From assembly GCF_019429525.1 (NCBI RefSeq), contig NZ_JAHXZL010000010.1:144971-208970 (forward strand): DNA of 64,000 nt, written 5' to 3'. The translations under genes and the position numbers were made by a program. Source of the stretch: Sphingomonas folli. Lineage in GTDB: Bacteria > Pseudomonadota > Alphaproteobacteria > Sphingomonadales > Sphingomonadaceae. Of this stretch, positions 34,676 through 42,968 are shown one piece after another. Each line of letters begins with the position of its first letter. Within the stretch, counting starts at the first letter, position 1. The notes beneath the pieces were generated by a model. That model was given only the letters and a program-made list of their open reading frames with translations, was not told where the DNA came from and ran no database searches.

Positions 34676-36067
34676 ATGAATCCCGTTCTCTACTGGAATG
34701 CCGTGCTGCTCGAGGCATCACGGCGCGACTTCACGCGCGGCTTCACCGGCGGGCAGCAGCCCGGCCCGATCCGCACCGCCTACGCCATGGCGATGGTGCA
34801 TCTGGCGATCCACGACGCGGTGGCGTTCAAGCAGAAGCCCGGCGCGGCCTATCTCAACAAGAAGGGCTTCGCGCACGGCATCACCGCGCCGCTGACCGGC
34901 GACCTCGAGGACATCATCGCCGGTGCCGCGGTCACCGCGCTCAAGCGCCTCTACCCCCGGTTCGAGCAGCAGTTCGACGACGCGCTCGAGGCGGTCGGCG
35001 CCGCCGCCTTCGCCGAGGGCGCGCAGGTGGCCGACGCCCTCTTCCTGGAACGACAGGGCGACGGGGCCGACCATATGCTGATGGGCGCGCAGCCGGCGAT
35101 GGCCGCCTATGGCGAGCATCGCGCCGACCCCTATGCCCCGGCCCAGATGCAGCTCGGCCCCGCCTGGGGCAACGTGCGTCGCTTCGTCGGGGGAACCCAC
35201 CAGCCGCTTGACCCGCCCCCCGGCGCGTCGACCGCGAGCGGCACCTATCTCGCCGACCCGCATTATCGCGCCGACTATGACGAGGTGCGCGATCTCGGCG
35301 CGGTCTCGCGCGGCGGGCGCACCGCCGAGCAGCAGCGGATCGGCGTCTATTGGGGATATGACGGTGCCAACAACCTCGGCGTGCCGCCGCGCCTCTACAA
35401 CCAGGTCGCGCGCGCGATCGTGCTGGCGCGGGACCCGGCGCTGAGCCTGCGCCGCCAGGCCGAGCTCTTCGCCGCGGTGAACGTCGCGCTCGCCGACGCG
35501 GGGATCGACTGCTGGCACTATAAGTATCTCCATAAGCTCTGGCGCCCGGTCGTGGGGATACGCGCCGAGGCCGCGCCCGAGGGCGATCCCTTCTGGGCGC
35601 CGCTCGGCATGCCGCAGACCAACGCCGCCCGCGCCACGCTGACCCCGCCCTTCCCCGCCTACCCGTCGGGTCACGCGACCTTCTGCGCCGCGATGATGCA
35701 GACGCTCCGGCTCGGCCTGAAGACCGCGCCGGGCGCGCTCACCGTCCACGACGTGCTCGACGTCGAGGGCGGCACGTCCGCGCCGATCGCGGCCGAGCAG
35801 TTCCACCTCGTGTCGGACGAGCTCGACAGCATCGCGCTCGACCCGGACGGCTCGGTACGCCAGCGGGTCGAGCAACGCTTCCGCAACTTCGCCGAGGCGG
35901 TGTGGGAGAATTCGGTCAGCCGCGTCTATCTCGGGGTCCACTGGCGCTTCGACGGCCTGCCGCGCGACGCGGGCGACCGGATCGGCGGGGTGCCGCTCGG
36001 CCTGTCGGTCGGCGAGGAGGTGCACGGCTTCTTCGACGCCGCGCCGTCGCTCGGCGGCAGCGGGTGA
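34676..36067 (+). CDS. Vanadium-dependent haloperoxidase/PAP2-type enzyme
   Basis: The protein has 463 residues without an evident signal peptide. The three-part vanadate/phosphate-binding signature is complete: KxxxxxxRP in YKYLHKLWRPVVG, PSGH in AYPSGHATF, and SRxxxxxHxxxD in SRVYLGVHWRFD. The length and the N-terminal helical half (PIRTAYAMAMVHLAIHDAVA) are those of the bacterial haloperoxidase/acid phosphatase group. It could oxidise halides with H2O2 or act as a phosphatase; sequence motifs alone do not separate these. GAGAGGAAGCGAG precedes ATG 34676. It appears to be transcribed on its own. Confidence 0.85.
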   Translation: MNPVLYWNAVLLEASRRDFTRGFTGGQQPGPIRTAYAMAMVHLAIHDAVAFKQKPGAAYLNKKGFAHGITAPLTGDLEDIIAGAAVTALKRLYPRFEQQFDDALEAVGAAAFAEGAQVADALFLERQGDGADHMLMGAQPAMAAYGEHRADPYAPAQMQLGPAWGNVRRFVGGTHQPLDPPPGASTASGTYLADPHYRADYDEVRDLGAVSRGGRTAEQQRIGVYWGYDGANNLGVPPRLYNQVARAIVLARDPALSLRRQAELFAAVNVALADAGIDCWHYKYLHKLWRPVVGIRAEAAPEGDPFWAPLGMPQTNAARATLTPPFPAYPSGHATFCAAMMQTLRLGLKTAPGALTVHDVLDVEGGTSAPIAAEQFHLVSDELDSIALDPDGSVRQRVEQRFRNFAEAVWENSVSRVYLGVHWRFDGLPRDAGDRIGGVPLGLSVGEEVHGFFDAAPSLGGSG

Positions 36068-36117
36068 CGCCGTGGCGGGGGCGGGGAACCACCGCGCTCT
36101 CGGCGCGTGCTTCCCCG

Positions 36118-36534
36118 ATGCGACAGGCGACACATGAGATCGAGGTGGCGACGCGCGGCGCCGGGCTGGTCGAGATCACGCGCGCGGTGGCGGCGTGGCT
36201 CGACTCCGAGGCGTTCGCCACCGGGCTGCTCACCGTTTTCTGCCGCCACACCTCGGCGTCGCTGCTGATCAACGAGAATGCCGCCCCCGCGGTGCGGCGC
36301 GACCTCGAGCGCTGGCTCGCGCGGGTCGCGCCCGAGTCGCGCGACTATGAGCATGACGACGAGGGGCCCGACGACATGCCCGCGCACCTGCGCAGCGTGC
36401 TCACCGGCGTGTCGCTGTCGATCCCGGTGGCGCGCGGGCACATGGTGCTGGGGACGTGGCAGGGCATCTACCTCGCCGAGCACCGCGCCGCGCCGCATCG
36501 CCGACGTGTGGCGCTCCACGTGATCGGGGAGTGA
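36118..36534 (+). CDS. YjbQ family protein (UPF0047, thiamine-phosphate synthase-like)
   Basis: The protein has 138 residues, the normal size. VEITRAVAAWLDSEAFATGLL and FCRHTSASLLINENA contain the HTSA motif. MPAHLRSVLTGVSLSIPVARGHM and LGTWQGIYLAEHR complete the conserved metal-binding core. Family members show weak thiamine-phosphate synthase activity in E. coli; the physiological role is unclear. It lies 50 nt after the haloperoxidase gene in the same direction. Confidence 0.9.
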   Translation: MRQATHEIEVATRGAGLVEITRAVAAWLDSEAFATGLLTVFCRHTSASLLINENAAPAVRRDLERWLARVAPESRDYEHDDEGPDDMPAHLRSVLTGVSLSIPVARGHMVLGTWQGIYLAEHRAAPHRRRVALHVIGE

Positions 36535-36544
36535 GGAAGAGCAC

Positions 36545-36609
36545 GATCCTCCCCGCCCCCAGGGAGGGGGGACCGCCGGCCGCAGGCAGGTTGTAGGGGG
36601 GGCTTCCGC
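36545..36609. repeat. Dispersed repeat, GATCCTCCCC family (short copy)
   Basis: The GATCCTCCCCGCCCCCAGGG palindrome start, a GGGGACCGCCGGCCGCAGGC segment and GGGGGGCTTCCGC match the long copy at 56280-56419. It lies 10 nt after the yjbQ-type stop. The rest of the 267-bp gap before the glucokinase-like gene shows no gene. Confidence 0.7.
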
Positions 36610-36801
36610 ACACGCGATGCGCGATGGGACAAGGTGACCGACGCGCATCGCGCGCTCTCCCCGCCGCGCAGCGCTGGTGGATACCCTCCTGCCCGCCCTG
36701 CGAGGAGAAGGTGAACACCCGCCCCGAGATAAAGCTAACCCCCTGTTAGTGCTGAGCTGATAGCGATATCACCCGGATAAGAACCGGGGGGAGGGCGCCG
36801 G

Positions 36802-37770
36802 ATGGCGGAGGCGGGAACGGCGCTGGTCGGGCATGTCGGGCGCAAGCGGATGCGCTTCGCGCTCACCGACCCGGCCGGGCGCGTCCGCCGCGACAGCGTG
36901 CGCAGCTTCACCGCCGACACCACCGTCAGCATCTCCGGCGCGATCATGGACTTCCTCCGCGACGCCCGGCCCGACGAGGCGCCGCGCCGTTCCGCCTTCG
37001 CGGTGGCGGGGCTGCCGCGCGGCGAGACCGTGTCGATCACGCGCGGGCGCTGGTACGTGTCGCGCTCGGGGCTGCGCGGGATGCTCGGGCACGCGCCGCT
37101 GATCCTCAACGATTTCGAGGCCGAGGCCTGGGCGTTCCACGGCGCCGACGTGCGCGCCGAGGAGCGGTTCGCCGGCGACGAGCCCTCGCTGCGCCGCGCC
37201 GGCACCTATTGCGTGCTCGGCATGACCTCGGGGCTGGGCGTCTCGGTGCTGAGCCGCGACGAGGGCGGCGCGGTGCGCGTGCTCGCCACCGAGGCGGGGC
37301 ACGGCGGCTTCGTCGCGGTGACGGAGGAGCTGGCGCGGCTCGCCGCGGAGATCTTCCCCGGCCGCTACCCGGTGGTGGCGGAGGACCTGCTCTCCGCGCC
37401 GGGGCTGGTGCGGCTGTACCAGGCGCTGGCGCGCCGCCGCGGCACGTCGCCGCGCTGGAGCAGCGCCGAGGACATCACGCGCGCGATGGCGTCCGACCCG
37501 CTCGCGGGCGAGGCCTGCACCTGGCTGTGCCGCGCCTTCTGGAGCTACGCGGGTCAGCTGACGATCGTCTACGGCGCGTGGGACGGGGTGCTCGTCACCG
37601 GCGGGGTGGCGGCGGCGCTGCGCCCGCTGCTGCGGCTGGCGGAGATGGCGCCGCTGTTCGCGGGGAGCGGCAAATATGCGCGGCTGCTGGCGACGGTGCC
37701 GCGCGTCTATGCCGCGCTCGACGACGGCGAGCTGGCCGGCGCGGCGGAGGCGCTGCGGCATCGGGGGTGA
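36802..37770 (+). CDS. Glucokinase-family protein with degenerate phosphate-binding motif
   Basis: This 322-residue protein aligns by eye with bacterial Glk. SAFAVAGLPRGETVSITRGRW, LILNDFEAEAWAF (Asp104, the catalytic-base position), YCVLGMTSGLGVSVL, VLATEAGHGGFV and GVLVTGGVAAAL are in family order. The N-terminal phosphate-1 loop, normally D-(I/V)-G-G-T-N, reads GHVGRKRMRFAL (residues 10-21): Asp is His11 and Gly-Thr is Arg14-Lys15. This loop holds ATP phosphates, so kinase activity is doubtful; a regulatory or sugar-binding role is possible. It is a single gene, convergent with the methyltransferase across a repeat element. Confidence 0.78.
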   Translation: MAEAGTALVGHVGRKRMRFALTDPAGRVRRDSVRSFTADTTVSISGAIMDFLRDARPDEAPRRSAFAVAGLPRGETVSITRGRWYVSRSGLRGMLGHAPLILNDFEAEAWAFHGADVRAEERFAGDEPSLRRAGTYCVLGMTSGLGVSVLSRDEGGAVRVLATEAGHGGFVAVTEELARLAAEIFPGRYPVVAEDLLSAPGLVRLYQALARRRGTSPRWSSAEDITRAMASDPLAGEACTWLCRAFWSYAGQLTIVYGAWDGVLVTGGVAAALRPLLRLAEMAPLFAGSGKYARLLATVPRVYAALDDGELAGAAEALRHRG

Positions 37771-37812
37771 GGGGGGTGACGGAGCGGTCGACGCGCGCTC
37801 GCCCCACTCTGC

Positions 37813-37910
37813 CCGTCATCCCCGCGAAGGCGGGGATCCAGACGCGCCGTCGTCCCGTTCGATATCGCGCCGGTCGCGCTTCTGGATCCCTGCCTTCGCA
37901 GGGATGACGG
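37813..37910. repeat. Inverted repeat pair, GTCATCCC family
   Basis: GTCATCCCCGCGAAGGCGGG with GATCCAGA, and the facing TCTGGATCCC with GGGATGACGG, are separated by about 40 bp between two convergent genes. Each arm is itself an imperfect hairpin. It is the same unit that forms the 70-bp tandem array at 22983-23286. In this position it could end transcription from both sides. Confidence 0.8.
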
Positions 37911-37951
37911 TGCGGGGCGGGCGAGCCACCGCGACGCTGCCCTCTCCCCCC

Positions 37952-38680
37952 CTATACCGGCTCGGCCAGCGTCAGGATCGACACGCCGATCGGCATCGGC
38001 ACCCGCCCCACCAGATGGCGCTCGACACGGAAGACACGCTCGAACAGCGCGTTGAGCGGCGCCGCCGGGGGGGAGTCGTCGCTGTCGTCGCGCCCGGTCA
38101 GCCGCCCCGCGACGCGCGCCGCGGCGGCCAGCGGGAACAGCAGCGAGTTGAAATAGGTCAGCCCGCGCTCCCTCAGCCCGGCGGCGCGGATCGCGCGCAC
38201 CAGGCCGGGCTTGGAATAGCGGCGGTGGTGGTGGTTCACCACGTCGTGCGCGCTCCACATCCACTGGTGCGCGGGCACCGCGATCAGGATCTTGCCGCCG
38301 GGCCTCAGGCACGCGCGCATCGCCGCGAGCGCGGCGACGTCGTCCTCGATATGCTCCACCACGTCGAGCACCGCGACCAGGTCATAGCCGCCGCGCTCCA
38401 CGCCGGGCAGCTCGGGCAGCGGCGCGGCGCCGACCGGCCGGCCGAGCCGCTGGCTCGCGATCGCGCGCGCGGCGGGGTCGATCTCGATCGCGTCGACCGT
38501 GCCGAAGCGCGCCAGCATCGGCAGGTTGTGCCCGGTGCCGCAGCCGATCTCGAGGATGCGCGCGTCGGCGGGGAGCCGCGCCTCGCGCGTCAGGAAATCG
38601 GCGAGCACGTCGCGGCGCGCGCGATACCACCAGTGGGTCGAATCATGCTCCGCCATGCGGTCGTAGACGCGGCGGTCCAT
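37952..38680 (-). CDS. Class I SAM-dependent methyltransferase
   Basis: The protein has 242 residues. The helical N-terminus VYDRMAEHDSTHWWYRARRDVL is followed by motif I ILEIGCGTGHNLPML, the acidic second strand VDAIEIDP, LVAVLDVVEHIEDD (motif II) and LRPGGKILIAVPAHQWMW. HHHRRYSKPGLVRAI is typical of the group encoded near polyprenyl-sugar and GtrA genes. It is encoded 19 nt after GtrA in the same direction, so a lipid-linked sugar substrate is plausible but unproven. Confidence 0.85.
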   Translation of the reverse strand: MDRRVYDRMAEHDSTHWWYRARRDVLADFLTREARLPADARILEIGCGTGHNLPMLARFGTVDAIEIDPAARAIASQRLGRPVGAAPLPELPGVERGGYDLVAVLDVVEHIEDDVAALAAMRACLRPGGKILIAVPAHQWMWSAHDVVNHHHRRYSKPGLVRAIRAAGLRERGLTYFNSLLFPLAAAARVAGRLTGRDDSDDSPPAAPLNALFERVFRVERHLVGRVPMPIGVSILTLAEPV

Positions 38681-38699
38681 CAGCGATCGCCCCTCATCG

Positions 38700-39128
38700 T
38701 CACGCGAACACCCAGTTGCGCTGGAGCCAGAAGGTCAGCAGCGGCACCACCGACACCGCGGGCACCAGCGGCCACCAGGTCGGCCCGTGGAAGAAGGGCC
38801 CGGTCACCAGCACCCAGGTGAACCCCTGCTGGAGGAAGAAGCCGAACAATTGCACCAGGAAGAAGCGCCGCGCGGTGCGCGCGCTGCGGGTGCCGTGGCC
38901 GCGGAAGCTCACCGCGCCGTGCGCGAAGCGACCGATGAAGGTCACGCTGAGGAAGGCGACCACCACCGCCAAGTTCGGGTTCATCACATAGGTGGCGAGC
39001 GGCCAGTAGACCAGGGCGTACAGCGCGGTCATCACCCCGCCCGTCACGCCGAAGCGCACCAGCTGCCACACCATCTCGCGCTGTGAGGACGACGGCGCGG
39101 ACGCCGGGGATGAGTGAGACGCTGTCAA
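38700..39128 (-). CDS. GtrA family membrane protein
   Basis: The protein has 142 residues and four helices: VRFGVTGGVMTALYALVYW, VVVAFLSVTFIGRFAHGAVSF, then two C-terminal helices ending LTFWLQRNWVFA. The size, the helix layout and the C-terminal NWxF ending match GtrA proteins, which move polyprenyl-phosphate-linked sugars across the inner membrane. It is divergent (74 nt) from the STT3-like protein and pairs with the methyltransferase gene downstream. Confidence 0.85.
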   Translation of the reverse strand: MTASHSSPASAPSSSQREMVWQLVRFGVTGGVMTALYALVYWPLATYVMNPNLAVVVAFLSVTFIGRFAHGAVSFRGHGTRSARTARRFFLVQLFGFFLQQGFTWVLVTGPFFHGPTWWPLVPAVSVVPLLTFWLQRNWVFA

Positions 39129-39202
39129 AACCTTGCCCTTTGCGCCGCCGGGGCTAGACGCGGCTGCGGCTCTATCGCGCGCGGCGGCCGGAAGGAAGCG
39201 TT

Positions 39203-41026
39203 TTGGACATGCAGGGGCGGGACGCCGGGCCGGGTGAGCGCCATGCCGCGCGTGACTGGCTGGAGCGGGCGGCGCGCGTGATCGACCGCGACTGGCTGCG
39301 GCTGTCGCTGCTCGCCTGGGTCGCGATCGCGGCCTGGTTCGTGTGGCAGCGCTGGGCCGCGATCCACTGGCTGTCGCTGGGCGACACCGACGACAACATG
39401 CGGCTGATGCAGGTGCGCGCGCTGCTGAACGGCCAGGGCTGGTACGACCTGCGCGACTATCGGCTGAACCCGCCGGGCGGCTTCGACATCCACTGGTCGC
39501 GGCTGGTCGACCTGCCGATCGCGGGGCTGATCCTGCTGCTGCGCCCGCTGGTCGGCTACGCGGAGGCGGAGCGGCTGGCGTGCGGCATCGCCCCGCTGCT
39601 CCCCGCCGCGGTGACGTTGGTGGCGCTGGGCGCGACGCTGCGGCGGCTGGTCCACCCGCTCGCCTGGGTACTCGCGCCCGCGCTGTTCCTCGCCACCAAC
39701 GTGACGCTCGGCATGTTCCTGCCCGACCGCATCGACCATCACGGCTGGCAGCTGGCGATGCTGGCGGTGACCGTGGCGGGGCTGTGCGACCCGCGCGGCG
39801 CGCGCGGCGGCGCGCTGGTGGGGATCGCCACCGCGGTGTCGCTGACGATCGGGCTGGAGATGCTGCCCTATGCCGCCATGGCGGGCGCGATCATCGCGCT
39901 CGCCTGGGTGATCGACCGCGGCGAGCGCGACCGGCTCGCGGTCTACGCGCTGACGCTCGCGGGGGGCGCGGCGGCGGGCTATGCCGGCTTCGCCTCCTAC
40001 GCCAACCGCGTGCTGCGCTGCGACGCGCTGACGCCGGTGTGGCTGTCGGTGGTGGTGCTCGCGGGGGGGCTGCTGCTGCTGCTCGCGCTGGTCGACCCGA
40101 AGCGGCCGGCGGCGCGGCTGGTGCTGGCGCTGGCGGCGGGGGCGGCGGTGGCGGCCTTCTTCGCGCTCGCCTTCCCGCAGTGCCTCGGCCGCCCCGAGCA
40201 GGTGTCGGACGAGCTCTACACCACCTGGCTCGCCAACGTGCGCGAGGCCAAGCCGATCTATCGCCACCCGCTGCGGATCGCGCTGCCGATCGTGACGCTG
40301 CCGATCATCGGGCTGATCGGCGCGCTGCTCGCGACCTGGCGCGCGCGGCGCGCGCCCGCGCTGCGCGGCTGGGCGTGCGTCGCCCTGTTCGGCGCCTTCG
40401 CCGCGCTGATGCTGCTGTGGCAGGCGCGCGCGGGGCCGGCGGCGCAGCTGCTCGCGATCCCCGGCGCCGCCGCGCTCGCCTGGGCGACGCTGCCGTGGCT
40501 GCTCGCGCCGCGCTACTGGCCGGTGAAGGCCTTCGCGGCGGTGGCGGTGTTCGTGCTGGTGTCGGGCAGTTTCGCGCAGCTGGCGGTCGACTGGTTCAGG
40601 ATCGACCGGCCCAGCGCCTATGTCCGCCGCGTCAACAAGGCGACCGGGCGGTGCATGACGATCCCCGCGATGGCGCCGCTCAACCGGCTGCCGCGGCAGA
40701 CGATCTTCACCTTCGTCGACATCGGCCCGCGGCTGATCACGCTGACCCACCACGACGCCATCGCGGGGCCGTACCACCGCAACGGCGACGCGATCCTGGA
40801 CGTCCACCACGCCTTCAAGGGCACGCCCGAGCGCGCGCGCGCGATCATGAAGCGCCACCGCGCGACGCTGCTGCTGGTGTGCCCCGACATGGCGGAATCG
40901 ACCAACTATCGCGCCAGGGCGCCCGGCGGCTTCTACGCGCGGCTGGCGCGCGGCGAGCATTTCGACTGGCTCGTGCCGGTGCCGCTGCGGAAGGGCTCGC
41001 CGTTCCGGGCGTTCCGGATCGAGTAG
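39203..41026 (+). CDS. STT3/AglB-like GT-C membrane protein
   Basis: The protein has 607 residues: a short cytoplasmic N-terminus, about 12 helices to residue 460, then a soluble C-terminal domain. GDTDDNMRLMQVRALLNGQGW (Asp61, Asp63, Asp64) follows helix 1, and PDRIDHHGWQ (Asp178-His-His180) occurs about 116 residues later in the second external loop. In archaeal AglB and bacterial PglB the metal-binding Asp of loop 1 and a D-x-D/D-H-H motif in loop 2 have nearly this spacing. GFDIHWSRLVDLP lies between. The C-terminal domain contains LTHHDAIAGPYHRN. It is probably a polyprenyl-sugar-dependent transferase acting in the periplasm; the assignment to STT3-like is my inference. Confidence 0.65.
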   Translation: MDMQGRDAGPGERHAARDWLERAARVIDRDWLRLSLLAWVAIAAWFVWQRWAAIHWLSLGDTDDNMRLMQVRALLNGQGWYDLRDYRLNPPGGFDIHWSRLVDLPIAGLILLLRPLVGYAEAERLACGIAPLLPAAVTLVALGATLRRLVHPLAWVLAPALFLATNVTLGMFLPDRIDHHGWQLAMLAVTVAGLCDPRGARGGALVGIATAVSLTIGLEMLPYAAMAGAIIALAWVIDRGERDRLAVYALTLAGGAAAGYAGFASYANRVLRCDALTPVWLSVVVLAGGLLLLLALVDPKRPAARLVLALAAGAAVAAFFALAFPQCLGRPEQVSDELYTTWLANVREAKPIYRHPLRIALPIVTLPIIGLIGALLATWRARRAPALRGWACVALFGAFAALMLLWQARAGPAAQLLAIPGAAALAWATLPWLLAPRYWPVKAFAAVAVFVLVSGSFAQLAVDWFRIDRPSAYVRRVNKATGRCMTIPAMAPLNRLPRQTIFTFVDIGPRLITLTHHDAIAGPYHRNGDAILDVHHAFKGTPERARAIMKRHRATLLLVCPDMAESTNYRARAPGGFYARLARGEHFDWLVPVPLRKGSPFRAFRIE

Positions 41027-41121
41027 GGCGGCTTCCTCCCCCCGCGGGCGAAGGGTGAGGCGCCGCGCCCGCGGGCGGCGTGCGCGACGAGCCCGTCAGG
41101 GGAGCGAGGACCGCGCTCGCC

Positions 41122-41577
41122 TCACAAGCGCCCGTAGCGCGCGGCGAAGTCGCGGTCGGACATCATCAGGTAGCGCACCATGTCGACGATCGACAGCGGC
41201 ACCGTCACCAGCGCGCCGATCACGGTGAAGGTCAGCACCGCCATCACGATCCCCGAGGTGACGCGGCCGAGGTAGAAGCGGTGGATGCCCAACATGCCGA
41301 AGAGCAAGGCCAGCACCGCGGCGATATATCTGTTGCGATCGGTGGTCGGCACCGGCGCGGCGACGGGCAATGGCGCGTCCCTCGCCGCGGGCGCGACCGG
41401 CACCGGGTAGACGTTGCGCGCCCGCCCCGCCGCCGCCTCGAAGTCGACCAGCTGCCCGCGCGACGGCTCGCCGTGCTGCGCCCAGTCCTCGGGCGCGAAG
41501 GTGTAGCGCTGCCCGTCCTCGCCCGCGACCAGCCCGTCGCCGCTGCGTACGTCTACCCCGAGTATCTGTCCGCGCAT
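41122..41577 (-). CDS. TM2 domain protein
   Basis: The protein has 151 residues. A soluble N-terminal part (GQILGVDVRSGDGLVAGEDG) resembles a small beta-barrel. Then NRYIAAVLALLFGMLGIHRFYLG and a second helix form the TM2 domain, with the characteristic G-x-H-x-F-Y-L-G motif, ending in a cytoplasmic tail. TM2 proteins are small inner-membrane proteins of unknown role. It is transcribed on its own between the GT-C gene and the exonuclease gene. Confidence 0.85.
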   Translation of the reverse strand: MRGQILGVDVRSGDGLVAGEDGQRYTFAPEDWAQHGEPSRGQLVDFEAAAGRARNVYPVPVAPAARDAPLPVAAPVPTTDRNRYIAAVLALLFGMLGIHRFYLGRVTSGIVMAVLTFTVIGALVTVPLSIVDMVRYLMMSDRDFAARYGRL

Positions 41578-41688
41578 CCGTGACTCCGTCGTGCGACGCC
41601 GGTGTTCCCGCAGCCGCGCGCGAAAGGCAAGGGGAGGGGAGCCCGCGCTCCGGCGCAGGCGGGAGCCCAGCGCCGCGGACAGGCTATG

Positions 41689-42459
41689 CTACAGCAGCAG
41701 TTCCTGCGGCGTCATCCGCCCGACGTGACCGCCGCCGCGACGCCGCGCCATCTCGGTCTCGGCGGTGTAGCGCACGTCGGGGTCGCGGTCGGTGAGGAAC
41801 TTGACCAGGCTCTCCTCCTCGATCTCGCGCCACTCCTTGCCGCGGTCGGGCCCGTAGCGGACGCGCGGCAGCAGCCCGGGCTCGCTGGTCCATTGGATCA
41901 GCTGCGCCACCGAGGCCTCGTTGAGCTGGTCGCGCAGATGGTGCGCGGTGACATAGGCGTCGGGGAAGGCGCGGTGCGCGGGCAGGCCGCGCTCATGCTC
42001 CAGCCCCGCGGGCTTGCGCCAGTAGCGCAGCACCTGGTTGGAGAAACTGGGACTGTCGGGCCACAGCCGCAGCGCGCATTTCCAGGTGCAGATCCAGTCG
42101 GCGCCATGGGTCAGCGCGGCGGTGCAGAACTGCTCCTCGAAGGCCGAGCGATGCGCGGCCAGCGCGACGCGGCGCGGATAGGGATCGAGCACCTGGCGCG
42201 CGACGTCGTGCCACCACGGCGCCTCGGCGACGTCCTCGTCGCGGATATGATGGATCGCCTGGGTGATCGCGGGCATCGGCCGGCCCGGGTTGACGAGGAT
42301 GTTGCCCCCCTCGCCGTACAATTCCCACCGCCCGTCGGCGCCGAGCGCGACGTCCTGCCAGCCGACCTCGCACACCGCGTGCGCGGGCGGGGCCGCGCCG
42401 GTGGTCTCGAGGTCGATGACGCGGACGATCTGCGGCTGCGGGCGGCGGGCGTAACTCAT
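41689..42459 (-). CDS. DEDD-type 3'-5' exonuclease family protein
   Basis: The protein has 256 residues from ATG 42459. IVRVIDLETTGAAPPAHAVCE is ExoI with Asp16 and Glu18. ALAAHRSAFEEQFC gives the central ExoII region and HRAFPDAYVTAHHLRDQL the ExoIII His/Asp. The C-terminal 70 residues (FLTDRDPDVRYTAETEM) are an extra helical segment. It is similar to DNA polymerase III epsilon-type exonucleases but shorter and separate; substrate unknown. Confidence 0.82.
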   Translation of the reverse strand: MSYARRPQPQIVRVIDLETTGAAPPAHAVCEVGWQDVALGADGRWELYGEGGNILVNPGRPMPAITQAIHHIRDEDVAEAPWWHDVARQVLDPYPRRVALAAHRSAFEEQFCTAALTHGADWICTWKCALRLWPDSPSFSNQVLRYWRKPAGLEHERGLPAHRAFPDAYVTAHHLRDQLNEASVAQLIQWTSEPGLLPRVRYGPDRGKEWREIEEESLVKFLTDRDPDVRYTAETEMARRRGGGHVGRMTPQELLL

Positions 42460-42968
42460 GTGAGCCGCTATGTGGGGCCGCGGCGGGGCGAATGCCAGCG
42501 CGCGGCGAGGAGGGGGCAGGCTGCGCCGTGGGGGCGGGGGGGGCGGGGCCAGGACGGCGGAACATGCCCGTTCGCACCGGCCCGTCCTCACTGGCGGGGG
42601 CACGCGCGGTCTCGGACCGCGCTTTCCCGGTGGCCCGGACGCGCGGCGGTCCGCACCGCGCTCTCCCGACTAGCGGGCGCGGGCCGGTGCGCACCGCCAC
42701 ATCCGCCGGCGTCATCCTGAGCTTGTCTCGGGATCCACCGGGCCGCGAGCCCTGTCGCCCCGCCGTCGACGAGGGTGCGTGCCGCGAGCGGTCGGCGTTC
42801 GGGCCGCACCGTGGCATCCTCTCACCGGCGAGAGGAGCAGGCGGATGAGGGGATCCTGAGACCAGCTCGGGATGGCGCCACGGGGGGTGGTGAGTGCGGA
42901 GATCCCGGCGCCGGCGCGGATCCGCCGGCGGCTCGTCGCCTCGGCCCAGCGCCGCCTCGACCCTCGGC
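42460..42968. other. 509-bp intergenic region with a dispersed inverted repeat
   Basis: No credible gene is seen. A GTCATCCTGAGCTTGTCTCG arm at 42711 and a facing GGATCCTGAGACCAGCTCGG arm at 42851-42878 form another copy of the GTCATCCTGA family, here with a longer 100-bp interior. An additional inverted pair (TTCGCACCGGCCCG near 42574 and CGGGCCGGTGCGCA near 42679) lies beside it. Confidence 0.7.

Noticed and set aside
39125..40960. Long minus-strand open frame opposite the GT-C gene
   Set aside because: Arg/Gln/His-rich with no family motifs; the plus strand encodes a clear membrane protein.
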